The notes under the pieces are model-generated. The model did not search any database. It worked only from the letters and a program-made list of their open reading frames with translations, and had not been told where the DNA came from. DNA of 64,000 nt, from assembly GCA_022836615.1 (NCBI GenBank), contig MU405278.1, forward strand, positions 130,492-194,491. The letters are read 5' to 3'. Each line of letters starts with the position of its first letter. Within the stretch, counting starts at the first letter, position 1. The DNA is from Annulohypoxylon bovei var. microspora (Eukaryota > Ascomycota > Sordariomycetes > Xylariales > Hypoxylaceae). Below are positions 1 through 11,466 of the stretch, piece after piece. The translations under genes and the position numbers were made by a program.

Positions 1-551
1 GTCACTTCCCGTCAGCCCCACGAACACTAAGAACTTCGTACATATGTATGTATCTAGGTACCCTGTACATACAGAAGCTACGACCTGCTAGGTTGGTTGC
101 CTGCTGCTTGCTTTCTCGAGTGCTCAGCGTCCAGCGTCTAACATTCAGCATTCAGCACTTGCCTAAACTTGCCTACTAACCTTAGAACGTCACTCAAGAT
201 CCTAAGATCATTTTAGACCTTTCTAGGCCCCGATTGCCCGATTGTGCGAGGTCATACTAGCAAAGACAGCAGGAACGTCACAACATCCTTCTGGCTCCAA
301 TTGAGCCACTACCATTTGTGCATTCCCCAAAGCTGGCAGCTGCCTCTGTTAACAACTACCATCCATCTTCTCGTCGACTTCCACTTCGCGCGCATTCTAT
401 TCTTTGATTTCCCCCCATCTCTCTCTCCCCTTTCTCTCCATAACCATTTCTACATCATATTCGTATTCCATCACTTGCAACCCATTACATCATATGTATC
501 GGCGAAGAGATCACCCCATACAGTGACTTGGGTAGCTAGTAGCTGTTTACT
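1..551. other. Intergenic region upstream of UBA2
   Basis: No coding exon is supported here. The stretch from about 360 to 480 is pyrimidine-rich, which suits a fungal promoter or 5' leader for the UBA2 gene that starts at 552. The one open frame (244-561) has no recognisable protein character and runs into the UBA2 start region in another frame. Confidence 0.6.
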
Positions 552-2920
552 ATGGCAGTAGCTCGAGATACCTTTAACTGTCGGTCCCTAGGGCCGACGC
601 TGCACACTGATGTAAAGAAGGTAGGTTGCCGATTTGCATTATTGCCACGCACAGCACGATCCCATTTTGCGCCATGCATCTCCTTGCAGCTGCGCGCGCA
701 TCGCGAAAGAACTGTCTTATGCTAAAAGCACTTTGTCACCCTGAACTGTTGCCTTAGCACGTTTGCGCGAGAACACCCCATCCACTCTTCCAAACTACCG
801 CATGCGCCAGTACTCGCCCTGCTTCGTCTCAACATCATTTAGCCTTCGTACAAGATGGAAATATTCGCGGCTCTCGAGCTCAAATTCGCGCAGCTAACAC
901 ATGTTTTACAGGCTCGAGTCCTCATGGTTGGTGCCGGTGGCATTGGCTGCGAACTACTAAAAGACCTCGTTAAGACAGGTTTCGGTGAAGTCCACATCGT
1001 CGACCTCGATACGATCGACTTGAGCAATCTAAACCGCCAGTTCCTCTTCCGACAAGAACACATCGGAAAGTCGAAAGCTTTGGTACGAACGGATCGGAGG
1101 CTACATGACACTGTATGTAAAATAATGTACTGATAATTTGAGCAGGTGGCCAAGGAGATAGCAGAAGGATTCAACCCAAATGTCAATATTGTCGCACACC
1201 ACGCAAATATTAAGGACTCGCAATTTCACGTCGAGTGGTTCAGAGGCTTTAAGCTGGTATTCAACGCGTTGGACAACCTCGAGGCGCGACGCCATGTGAA
1301 TAGAATGTGCCTGGCTGCCGATGTTCCTCTGATCGAGAGCGGTACTACGGGATTCAACGGACAAGTCCAAGTGATCAAGAAAGGTGTTACAGCGTGTTAC
1401 GACTGCACCACTAAAGAGGCACCTAAGTCCTTCCCCGTCTGCACGATTCGAAGTACACCAAGTCAACCCATTCATTGCATAGTGTGGAGTAAAAGTTACC
1501 TTCTCAACGAAATCTTCGGTACGAGCGAGGATCAGGCTACCCTTGATATCAGCGAAAATGACGAAAATGCGACGGAAATCGCCGAACTGAAAAAGGAGGC
1601 CGAGGCGTTGAGGATGATTAGAGAATCGGTTGGCACGGAGCAATTCTCTCGGCTGTTATTCGACAAGGTATTCGATGCAGATATTACCCGCCTGCTCTCC
1701 ATGAAGGATATGTGGAAGTCAAGAGAACCACCCAAGCCTATCGAATACAGGACGCTGGTGGGTCAAGCATCCGAGGCCATCGCATCCAAGGACAGGGTCC
1801 TCAAGGATGGGCAGCGCGTATGGACGTTAGAAGAGAACCTAGTAGTTTTCAACGATAGTCTAGACCGCTTGAGCAAGCGAATGATGAAGCTGTTGGCGGC
1901 GTGTAGCGAGGGCTCACCAAAGCCTACTATCATTTTCGACAAAGATGACGAGGACACACTTGACTTCGTCGCTGCAAGTGCCAACATTCGATCACACATC
2001 TTCGGTATCGAGGGCAAGTCACGCTTCGATATCAAACAGATGGCTGGTAACATCATCCCAGCCATTGCAACAACTAATGCGATTGTTGCTGGCCTTTGCG
2101 TTCTTCAATCCTTCAAAGTTCTCCGAGGAGAATATGATAAAGCGCGAGAGGTAAGTGGTTAAAAAATGGTGACTTGCGTGCCCTGCTAACGTTTTAGGTC
2201 TTCTTGACACCGTTTGCACCTCAAAGATTGCTAGCAACAGACCGCCCTCGACCGCCAAATCCAGACTGCCCAGTCTGCAGTTCCTACAATACCACCGTCC
2301 AAGTGGACCTATCGAGGGCAACGCTCAACGATCTGGTGGAGGACATCGTCAAAGTACAACTGGGTTATGGTGAGAAGGAGTTTGCAATCAACAGTGAGGC
2401 CGGTCTGCTTTACGATCCTGACGAGACAGATAATCTAGAAAAGACACTCGGTGAACTTGGTACGTGCTCATTACTCGTTGTTTATTGATATTTTCTCTAA
2501 CGATCTACAGGCATCAAGCAGAATGGCTTCGTCACTATCGTTGATGAAGATGACGATGACCCCGTTATAAACGTCGTCATCAATATCCAAGAAGCGTAGG
2601 TTGTAGTGTAGCTTTCGTTTCGCTAATAGCTAACCCATTTTCGCAGTGAACTTGCTGATAAACCTATTAAGGGTCTTCAGGCCGACCAAGTCCCAACCAT
2701 CCCTCGCAAGCCAAAGAAGGCGCTCCCCGTAGAGAGCAACGGGGTCAGTCAGACTAACGGTAAGCGCTCTGCTGACGGAGAACCGTCTGCCAAGGACCCT
2801 AAGAAGCGCCTTAGAGCAGATGATGGTGGGTCGTCAGCAGCTAAAAAGGCTAAAAACGGCGACGACGTGGTCGTTATCGATGATGACATTGGTACCGGAG
2901 CTATCGAGATTCTCGACTGA
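552..2920 (+). CDS. UBA2: SUMO-activating enzyme subunit 2 (Uba2 / SAE2)
   Basis: This is the catalytic subunit of the heterodimeric SUMO E1, which adenylates SUMO with Aos1, takes it as a thioester and passes it to Ubc9 in the nucleus. Exons: 552-620, 912-1082, 1146-2150, 2198-2459, 2511-2595, 2647-2920, giving 621 aa, close to the yeast protein. The first exon encodes MAVARDTFNCRSLGPTLHTD, the family N-terminus. The nucleotide-binding motif VGAGGIGCE is at residues 29-37. A Cys pair (CYDC) near 164-167 and CPVC in exon 4 form the zinc site. The catalytic Cys lies in FPVCTIRSTPSQPIHC, near residue 179. The tail has a basic, NLS-like stretch followed by VVVIDDD, which resembles a SUMO-interacting motif. 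The first intron (291 nt) is long for this window. All splice sites are GT-AG and the frame is kept throughout. Confidence 0.97.
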
Positions 2921-2957
2921 ACGTTCGTTGCTTTGGTTCCAATGAATTACGCATGGC

Positions 2958-4015
2958 TTACGTTGCGCTCAAACCTCCATCGATGTTGAGGACGCAGTTA
3001 TGTGCGTAAGAACATTTGGCTAAGAACAATGCGGCTTCTGCCACTTCCTCGACCAATCCTAGGCGCCCCATAGGGATCAAGGCCGAAAGCTCGCCGTCAT
3101 TATCCATGCCTATGGCGAGGTTTGTATATTAGTAATCATGTATTTCGTAAGGAGGATAGCTAGCCAGGTGCAGGATTTCAAGGGGTAAAGGGGGAAACAA
3201 AAAGGTCAGGAAGGGTAAGGTCACCTTTCGTCATATCGGTCTGGATATATCCGGGAAGGAGGACATTAGCACGGATGCCAAATCTGCCCACCTCCCAGGC
3301 CAAAGATCGCGTTAGACCTAGAATAGGCAGGTTTAGCTAGCTCGCGAGCCGAAGAAATATTCGATTGCATACCAACAACACCAGCTTTTGATGCCGCGTA
3401 GATGCTTGACCCTCGACCTCCATGTGTGGCTAGCAGGCTAGACACATTGATGATACATCCTGGAGTTTAGATAAAATAGTCGGTGATTGTCCATCAATAA
3501 GATCACCAATAGGTAGTTTGCTCACCGTTTCTCTGTTTCATCATCTTGGGTATGAAGAGCTTACAACCCCATATAGTGCCCATGAGATTGGTAGCGACGA
3601 GACTATCTATATCTGGGGCTGAAGTCTTGAACAGAAAAGAGTTCTGCGAGATACCCGCCGCATTGACGAGAATGTCGGTTTTTTCCTATCCATCTTACAA
3701 TATCAGTCTCAGGCCAAGAGAGTGATGGGCTCCAGCATGAAATCATAGTAAAGCCGGGGAATCACCAACCGCTTTCGTGTCGGCTCCCAGCTTCTCCCAA
3801 CCGTTTATTGACGAAACGTCAAAGGATACTATGTCGTGTCTCTGCGAATCATGTATAAGCTCTAAGGACTCTTTCGCGCTTGTGAGGCTCTCCACGTTCC
3901 GTCCGACGAGGGTGCATCCTGCTCCCTCTCTGGCGAAGAGCCGGGCGATAGCTAGCCCTATGCCTCGGCTGCCGCCCGAGATTATACACCGCTGGCCGAC
4001 TAATTGTTTTATCAT
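2958..4015 (-). CDS. Short-chain dehydrogenase/reductase (3-oxoacyl-ACP reductase / CBR4-like)
   Basis: A compact NAD(P)H-dependent reductase of 245 aa in five exons: 3770-4015, 3526-3685, 3373-3459, 3225-3317 and 2958-3109 (minus strand). The Rossmann motif SGGSRGIG is at about residues 13-20. The catalytic set is a serine in NVSSLLATHGG (about 142-143) and Y156-x3-K160. The C-terminus NIDGGLSAT is typical of classical SDRs such as FabG, Oar1 and CBR4. The short length and lack of a substrate lid favour the FabG/Oar1/CBR4 group, which acts in mitochondrial fatty-acid synthesis or quinone reduction. The exact substrate is inference. It converges on UBA2, with only 37 bp between the two stop codons, so the 3' UTRs must overlap or be very short. 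Confidence 0.9.
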
Positions 4016-4390
4016 TGTGGGCGCTCTCTCTCCACTCCTTTCCTACAACTTAATCAATTATTCATTCGCTCATTAGAATATATCCGACCCAGATGAAGGC
4101 GAATTGATCGTGCATACAGGTATGTACCTAATACGCACGTACTAGATCTTTTCGATACTAGTGTCTTCGACCCCGATACGGTAATATATTTCGAGTCACG
4201 TGCATTTCAAAGATTTATGAGGCTTGAGACCAGTTCCAATCCACATGTAGTTCGTACAAGATACGAAATTTCCGAGGTAACTCGGTACTCGCCAAGCTCA
4301 GGCCTAGTAAGGCAGAACGGTGGATCGTCAAAAAAAAAGTGTAATTTAGACCCTGATTAGTTGGTTAGGTCACTTTCTTTCTGCAAGTAA

Positions 4391-5040
4391 GGCCGTGACC
4401 GGCAAAAGTTATAAGGGGGGTCTTAGAGACAAAATCGGGCTTATGAATATTTTCAATAAATACCCTTGTCACGCTAAAACTGCTTTATACCTATTTCGGT
4501 AGTGTTTTTTCTTATAAGCTGTCCCCACTGGCTGTAAGACCCTGTTCATGATGTACCGCGCTAGCTGGGGGCTTAGCTTTACCAAAACAGGTTAAAGACC
4601 TTCCTTACGAAGCTGTAAAGCAATTAGACGTACGAGGGTTCTGTAAAACCCTCATATGTGAAAAAGATCCCACGATCTATTACAACAAACTCACGATAAT
4701 TCGAATATCTTATTCAAAAGGAGCTTAAATTTTTTAAAAACAAACGCGCTTTGAAAGGCTCAATCCTAGCTTCATAATGATATTAATATTTAAAGGTGCA
4801 TCGCATATTTAAAGCAAAGAAATGAAGCTTTTAAAATTGTTTCCAAATGAAGATATTTTGAGGCTCGCGACAGCGAAGGTGGTGATCTAAGGTAAGCGAT
4901 CCGAGGTGTACCTAGGTACTGATCTAATTAGGTATAGCGTAAGAAAGGAGATACATGTGGGGAGTACCCATTTTATATAAGTGGGACATGTATCTTTTAT
5001 AAGCGTAAGACCCCCCTTATAACTTTTGCCGGTCACGGCC
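4391..5040. mobile_element. Non-autonomous TIR element (MITE), PIF/Harbinger-like, 650 bp
   Basis: The ends are perfect 35-bp terminal inverted repeats (4391-4425 and 5006-5040) starting GGCCGTGACCGGC. They are flanked by a 3-bp TAA direct repeat (4388-4390 and 5041-5043). A TWA target duplication is the known habit of PIF/Harbinger elements. The interior is AT-rich and has no transposase frame, so the element would depend on an enzyme from elsewhere. The perfect TIRs suggest recent movement or little decay. The superfamily call rests only on TSD length and sequence. Confidence 0.85.
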
Positions 5041-5805
5041 TAACATGCAACTTTCCTCGATTTCAGGGGTTATCGAAAGAGCCATACCCCTGAAAAAGGG
5101 CAGGAATCTCTAGCTAAGACTGCTAAGATAAGCAGTGGCGTAGCGATGGGGGAAGAACTGACGACACGGGATGTGGGGGGGAATTTGAATGGATCGAATT
5201 GAAGAAAACACAATTCCCATTTTGATTTGCTGTTCGACTCGCGATTTTAGAGTTAGAGTTGATCCCAACTCTATCTTGAAAGGGACGGGGATTCAAGATT
5301 TCTAGCCAACAGGAAGCCAAGCTTTTTCATAATAGGGTTTGAAAGTCAAAATACTAAAAATACTAATCCATATCTAGGTAATATTGAATATCTACATCTT
5401 CAATAAAACATATACAGTTCAAACATTGAGAGGTGTGGAAAGAGAAGGCAACAAGAAATAACACAGACGCGCGACCATTCGTGGCTTAGAAGGTTGATCA
5501 GTCAATCCTACATACATACTACATCATTTTATGTATTAATTACCTACCTACTACCTATATTTCTACTTATCTTATATCATACCTTTTATTATTATCTACC
5601 TACCTTGATATCGATCGCGGACAGATATCGATAGACAGACAGCAGCGTTAACGATTGACGATTTTCGATGCGCTATCATCCACATCGTATACGACTCTCG
5701 ACTCCCGGCTCGAGCAATTCACCCGACCGAGACTGGAACGTCGCAAACTTCGTCCCGCACGTTCATGCTGCTATCCATAACCAGGAGGAAAACCCCTAGA
5801 ATCCG
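5041..5805. other. Intergenic region upstream of the LCB3-like gene
   Basis: AT-rich DNA with many short runs of tacctacctac type between about 5520 and 5605, then a GC-richer segment just before the start codon at 5806. No coding exon or RNA gene is seen. It probably holds the promoter and 5' UTR of the phosphatase gene. Confidence 0.5.
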
Positions 5806-7958
5806 ATGAATACCAGCTACTCCCACACCAATGGCGTAGAGGGGCCCGCGAAAGTGAAGGTTGAGGAGGAGAAAAAGCCCGTGATCGACGCTGGGCTGCG
5901 TAGTTTAGGTCATTGTACGTGTGCATTTCTATAAACGCTTTACACCAAAGGAAAGAGAAAGAAATCATGCGAAAATTGAGTCGGGGGCATTCGAATTGTT
6001 GTTGCGCATACGAAATCTAGTTAGAAATCCTAGGAGATTCAGTGGGAGTTCGTGGCAAGGCCACATACATCACATTTCGAAAGCCAAGATTTAGCGCGCG
6101 TGGGGGGGATTTCATCACACACAAAGCGAAAACGACTCAAATGCTGACGGATTCCGTGTTTACCTATAGACAAACGAGCCCTGCCAAAATGGCGGTACGA
6201 GTTGCGACAGCGAGCCCTTCCCCTCGTCAGATGGGAAACGCCTTATCTAGCCTGGCTACAGGCCACCTTGCGCTCGCCCGCCCTCGATAGCTACTTCGCC
6301 ATCACCGCCAACCTCGGCACACATACCTTCTTCATGATCGGTCTACCTATTATGTTCTGGTGCGGGAATGGTTCTTTCGGGAAAGGGTATGTGTGGTTTA
6401 CTCTACTCTTGTCTGAAAAGGCCAGATAGGATAGAGACATAATATCAGGACGGTATATCGGTAGCTAACGTGGGCTACCAGAATCGTACATATCCTTGCG
6501 ACAGGCGTCTTCTTCACCGGCTTCGTCAAGGACTTCTTCTCACTACCGCGCCCCCTATCCCCGCCTCTCCATCGTATCACCATGTCCGGCTCCGCGGCGC
6601 TCGAATACGGCTTCCCGTCGACCCACTCCGCTAACGCTGTCTCTGTCGCCGTCTATGCCATCTTGTGTTTAAGGTCCTCTGATAACCCGTTCCAGCCCAA
6701 CACCCAGTCCACCCTCGAGGGATTGGCTTACTTCTATGCAATTAGCATCGTCTTCGGCCGCCTATACTGTGGCATGCACGGCTTCGTCGACGTCATAGTC
6801 GGCTCTATCATGGGCGCCGTCTTGTCTCTCATCGAGTTCTACTATGGTCCCGCCTTCGACGCTTATCTCCAACTCAACGGTTGGACAAGCTTGTGTAGTA
6901 TGCTGTTAATCATTATCATTCTGATCAGAATCCATCCCGAACCCGCCGACGACTGTCCGTGCTTCGACGACAGCGTCGCGTTCGCGGGCGTCATGGGTGG
7001 CCTCGAAGTCGGGACGTGGCGCTTCGGACGTTCATCCTGGGCCGACATCCCATTCGACCTGAACGCGCTGGGGTGGCTCGTCGTGATCTCGCGCATCCTA
7101 TTCGGGGTCCTGGTTATCTTCGCATGGCGTGAGGTTGCCAAGCCTTCGCTACTCAGGGGATTACCGCACCTGTTCCGCCTGATCGAGAACAGCAGCTTGA
7201 ATCTTCCGCGCCGCTTCTTCGTCCCGGCATCGGAGTACAAGAACATCCCGCTAAAGCTGCGCCTCGACAACGTCATGCCTAATGTCAGTGATCTACCCGG
7301 GCTCATTACTGCGGTCCGGCACCCCGGCCGCGGTAGGAGCGTGAGCGTGGGCCCACAGAGTGCAGCGGATGCATATGAGACGCTAGCGTATAGAGAGAGG
7401 AGGAGGAGGGAGAGCGTCGATGACGGCAAGGGCGGTCTGAGGAGTAGAGGCAGTATTGAGGATATACGAGAGCAGGAATTACTACAACAGCAGAAACAGC
7501 AACTACCAGGGGACGAGAGTATAGCTGTGAGCAGTAGCAGGCAGCGACCGAGCGATTTCGAGAAGATGATGGGAGAGGGCACAGTGTTCGTCTCGCCGGT
7601 CGAGATCACGCTCGGGGATAAGGGCGAGGACGTTGCAATGGACGAGGAGCCGGATGTGTATGTCGGCCAGCAGGACGAGTTAGGCGAGCACGAAGTCTTT
7701 TCCAAGCTAGTGAAGCCTAGGGTCAGATACGACGTTGAGGTTGTTACGAAGCTTGTTGTTTACGCCGGTAAGCCCTTCCCCCTTTTCCCTACCTTACTAC
7801 TACCGCTTCAATCTCTACTAAGCCTAAGTGTCAAAATCATTTCGCATCACATTTACTAACTACTTCTCACAGGTATCGGCTGGCTCGCCGTCGAGGTCAT
7901 ACCCATACTATACGAAATCATCCCCGGCCTAGGCGCCGGACACCTGCGGGTGGCATGA
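5806..7958 (+). CDS. LCB3: Sphingoid long-chain base-1-phosphate phosphatase (PAP2 family, Lcb3/Ysr2-like)
   Basis: An ER membrane enzyme that would dephosphorylate (dihydro)sphingosine-1-phosphate. Exons: 5806-5914, 6170-6386, 6482-7767, 7873-7958, giving 565 aa. All three PAP2 signature blocks are present: KDFFSLPRP (about 125-133), FPSTHSAN (about 153-160, catalytic His) and GRLYCGMHGFVD (about 201-212, second His and Asp). Hydrophobic segments flank these motifs and continue to about residue 300. A low-complexity, probably cytosolic loop with a Gln run (about 380-430) follows, then a last short hydrophobic segment encoded by exon 4. The fit to the fungal Lcb3/Ysr2 family is by motif and topology. 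The start is the first ATG that keeps the frame into exon 2. The first intron is 255 nt. Confidence 0.93.
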
Positions 7959-8544
7959 GGCTAGGACGGGGGTTAGGACGGGGCGACGGATAATGAATGC
8001 ATCGGGTTGCGGGTGTACATGCATGTGACACGCGTCTTGCTTGTCACGAGACACGGGCGCGGTTTTAATACATCGAGCGGCGTTGGGGGTGATCGCGTCT
8101 TGTCTTGGCTTATCTTGGCTTCTTCTGGTCTGATCTGGGTTCGTTCTCAGACGGTTTGACGGTTTGGATAAGTCCGCTTTGAAGTGTTTCTTGTATATGT
8201 ATATATTTTTGGTGGTATTGCTAGATAATATCACTTTTTGCCCTCTTCTGCACTGTTTTTTGCGTCTGGGTTTTGCTAGATGGAATAGTTGAGTTCCGTA
8301 CACATCCACATCTCTTCAGGTCGATTAACCGCCTAATATACATCTACATGGTCCTAATGATTGAAAATATGTAGCATTTGGTGGTAGAATCGGAACTGAT
8401 TTGCCATCACTTTCCCACTCTATTGATTAGACATTCTATAGGTCTCCTGTTAGTAGTTGAGACAAATACTATCTTCTGGGAAGCCGCTTTGACTTACACT
8501 CCTGAATATCATATATCATACAATATCAATGACCCGAAGTCACA
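7959..8544. other. Intergenic region between convergent genes
   Basis: Holds the 3' ends of the LCB3-like gene and the small membrane-protein gene that converge here. No motif or coding exon stands out. The frames seen (7929-8309 minus, 8378-9031 plus) look like chance frames and lack domain character. Confidence 0.5.
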
Positions 8545-9081
8545 TCAAGGAGACACATTCTCCAGACTCCGGCCTTGGATATACGCAGGCGCGGGCCTAT
8601 CGAGGTATATCTCCGGCGCGCACTCGTCGACTCGGGCAACCCGACCACAACAATCGCCACGGGGCGAGCCATCCGGCGACACAGCCGCTCCCATGATACT
8701 CCAACTACTCGCGCCATCACTGCTCTCACCACTAACCCTCCCCTCCTCCACATCCCCATCCTCGCCTCGCCTCCTCTTCCGCCATCCCACGAACCTCTGC
8801 CAGCGCGTCCTAACGCGGCCCCCAACCAGGGCCCACAGCGCGGTGCCCAGCAGCAGGGGCACAACGACGGCGGCGAACACGGCGGCGAGCGCGGACCCCG
8901 CGACGGCGAACAGCACCCACGGCGGCAGCCCGAGGCGGTGCCAGCGGCTCTCCGGGTCGCTCACGTGCGCGTGCGCGACCTTGAAGCCGAGCATCAGGCA
9001 CAGCGCCACGTACAGCGTCGCGCCGCTGTAGATGAAGATCAGCGCCGGGGAGGCGATCATGGCGAAGGGTGAGAGTTCCAT
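8545..9081 (-). CDS. Hypothetical multi-pass membrane protein (178 aa)
   Basis: A single-exon frame of 178 aa. Residues 10-33 (SPALIFIYSGATLYVALCLM...) form one membrane segment. Residues about 52-88 (LPPWVLFAVAGSALAAVFAA... then LLLGTALWALVGG) form a long hydrophobic stretch that could cross once or twice. A basic cluster (RTRWQRFVGWRKRRR) follows, suggesting a cytosolic side by the positive-inside rule, and the rest is a polar Ser/Gly/Asp tail. GC content rises sharply over the coding part, as expected of real coding sequence here. Two long frames overlap it on the other strand, but only this one has a coherent protein architecture. No family recognised. Confidence 0.7.
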   Translation of the reverse strand: MELSPFAMIASPALIFIYSGATLYVALCLMLGFKVAHAHVSDPESRWHRLGLPPWVLFAVAGSALAAVFAAVVVPLLLGTALWALVGGRVRTRWQRFVGWRKRRRGEDGDVEEGRVSGESSDGASSWSIMGAAVSPDGSPRGDCCGRVARVDECAPEIYLDRPAPAYIQGRSLENVSP

Positions 9082-10630
9082 CGTGTTGTCGCTTTCTGGG
9101 TACCTGTTGTGTCTCAGATTTCGGTGTCAGATAAAGGGGTCGTTTTGCCGGCGCTGGAAAGGGGGTTTTCTTTGGTTCTGGTTTCCTGTGCCTAGATAGG
9201 TAGGTGATGAGATTAGAGACGCGAGCTGCTGTTCGAGGGGATTGTTTTCTCCTCCGGGCTCTTTACTTTGGCCGCTAGCACAGCCCTCGAACTCACGAGC
9301 GTTGAGAGTTCCATAGCGCGGGAGGCGGGCGACGCCACACGTGCGTTTTAAGCTTAAGCCCACGATCAGACGAATTATAGCCGTGCGGGTTATTGGAGCG
9401 GCATCGAAGTCTGAGCAATGGCGCTTTAGGTTGCTGGTTTGGTGTCATGGCGAAGGTACCGTCTGTTGTGCAAGGCGCTTCGTTTGGAAGCTTGGAGGCT
9501 AGGGTCTAAATCCGGGTTTTGGTATCATACTGACATGACATTTCGTCTAAACACGAACGGTCTAACGGCGCTTATGTCTTGGTGTTTAAGCTTGTATGTC
9601 AGGGTCTGTGGGAATGGGATTCTAACAATTTGCTGTTCGAGGTGTTACTCGGGGATTTAACAAGTGAACACAATCTTCTCTTCGCTATTTCTTTTCTTAT
9701 AGAATCTTATATCAAATGTCCTTGAACTGGATTTACAGTATATAGTAGTTAGGAAATACGTTTTTAATAAGTATCATTTACAAATTTAAGATTTATTTCA
9801 TTTTGGAGATCAGTTATCATAAAATATTGCAGATTCAAGTAGTTGCATAATTACAAAGGGGTGTTTGTAGATGAGACATGGCTTATATACCACCACTCAT
9901 CAACCGACGATAAAGATAATCTGATACTTTCAGCGCCTAGATCTTCTGATGCCCGAAATATCCCGGACGAATCAATATCAACTATTCGGCATAGAAGCAT
10001 GCTGGCGTAGGGTGGCTTGGCTTTCTGCTCTGCCCAGCTCCAGGCTCCCTCAAGCCGCTCAGGTTTTCTAGTATCATACATTTTACAACATTCAGCAACT
10101 CGCTTGCAATTCACGCCTTTTGGCACGTCCCTTTAAGTTTAGGAAGGTCGACCAAGGCAACCCTGAAGAGAACCGACAGGTATTAGTCGGAGAAACATAT
10201 GTTAGTGGAGCTATGGGAGGCGAGGCATGTGAATACTTGAAACGAACTGGGCGTCAATGGGAGGAGATTTGTGTTATTTAGGCTTTGGTCTGTATGTTTT
10301 TCTGTTACGACGGTCTTCTGAGGGTTGTACGGTAATTAGTTAATTTCTTGGGATACCGAAAGAGTTAAAACTTGCCACGGAGAGTATATTGGAAAATAGC
10401 AGAAGGTAGAATATTATTTCTTAACTGTTAATTACAAAATAAGACAAGTAGCGGATATCATCCCTTCTATGACACTAAGTACACAGGTATTAGGTACATA
10501 ATCGCGAATACCTGTATCCTCAAACCCCCTTTGACTCTTCTCCCTTGCGCCACAAGCCACAGACAAACAATGTCTCTAGAAATTATAAATTGGCTACCTA
10601 ACCTAGGTTTCCGTTCTAAAGGACGGGTCG
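9082..10630. other. Intergenic region, 1.5 kb
   Basis: AT-rich from about 9660 on. Small open frames (9439-9660 plus, 9851-10126 minus) have no recognisable features. I see no tRNA, TIR or convincing exon. The first part probably carries the promoter of the minus-strand membrane-protein gene. Confidence 0.45.
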
Positions 10631-11466
10631 AACAACTTCGGCGTCGTTACTCGATATGATTTTCCCACATTCAAACAGGGGCCGCTCTGCGGCGGCAGCG
10701 TGCTCTACTTTACTGCAAGGTTCCCCAGTCAGATCGAGGCCCTTGTTGTGGAATTCCAGAAGCCAGGTGCAGACCCCAATACACACATTATGACCAGTAC
10801 CAGATACTCGGCTAGAATGGGCGGTAATATGCGCTTGAACATGGTCTATTACACCCAGGATGTCCGAAATCCGGCCGTCCTAGAACCTTTCACCGCGATC
10901 TAGTCATAGATTAACCAGCCAGGCGCCCCCAAGAAGCTCATTCTAACCCAAATAGCTTCGCAGCAGGCCGCCGGCGTTTCTAACCAAAGTTGATGCACCT
11001 ATATGAACATGACGGTCAAGGCCCACGTTGCCACGCTACAAGCCGCAGTCGATATTCATACGGCAGCAACCGGGCCTCATCAGTCATGCGAAAGTATCAC
11101 ATGTTCGCCGACCTTCCAACCTTACCCCGTCTCACTCCTGCGACAGTCTGTCGCAAAGGGGGGTAATTCTCAAGGCCTGCACCTCTCAGACGGGCCGCTA
11201 GTCTTAGTGTTCTTGCCGAACTACTGGCAGAAGAAGAGCGACAACGAGCGGGTCCTCGCGGTGATGAAAGCCGCGCTCGAGGAGATCCGGGAAAAGGCCG
11301 TGGAGAACGACACCGCGTCGGACTTTATCTACCTCAACTACGCCGCCGATTTCCAGGATCCAATCGATTGCAGGACGTGAGTACGAAATATGATCCTTCC
11401 AAGAGGGCGTCCCTGGAGGATTTCGCCTCTAGCTCCGTGCTCTGCGCTAGTCCAAATTGGTTCTAG
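10631..11466 (+). pseudogene. Relic of a FAD-linked (berberine-bridge-type) oxidoreductase, C-terminal half
   Basis: One reading frame from 10631 encodes the C-terminal half of a BBE-like FAD oxidase. It starts NNFGVVTRYDFPTFKQGPLC and continues to FIYLNYAADFQDPI, the BBE-domain signature. The frame is broken by three in-frame stops (TAG 10901-10903, TAG 10907-10909, TGA 10991-10993). Near 11368 the homology shifts frame to read LQDVSTKYDPS, the usual family C-terminus, which implies a small deletion after DPI. The N-terminal FAD-binding domain and any start codon are missing. GC content stays above the flanks. The two TAG stops could come from CAG by C-to-T changes at CpA sites, consistent with mild RIP, but this is only suggestive. 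Confidence 0.8.

Noticed and set aside
855..1133. Frame starting MEIFAALELKFAQL... upstream of the UBA2 nucleotide-binding motif
   Set aside because: It reads through intron 1 and intron 2 of UBA2; the true N-terminus is in the exon at 552-620, which carries the family sequence.
1101..1643. 180-codon minus-strand frame over UBA2
   Set aside because: Shadow of UBA2 exon 3; no domain character.
6863..7705. 280-codon minus-strand frame over the LCB3-like gene
   Set aside because: Shadow of a coding exon; low-complexity Ser/Leu-rich translation.
8378..9072. Plus-strand frames of 165-217 codons across 8.4-9.1 kb
   Set aside because: Antisense to the membrane protein at 8545-9081; Pro/Arg/Ala-rich translation typical of GC-rich shadows.
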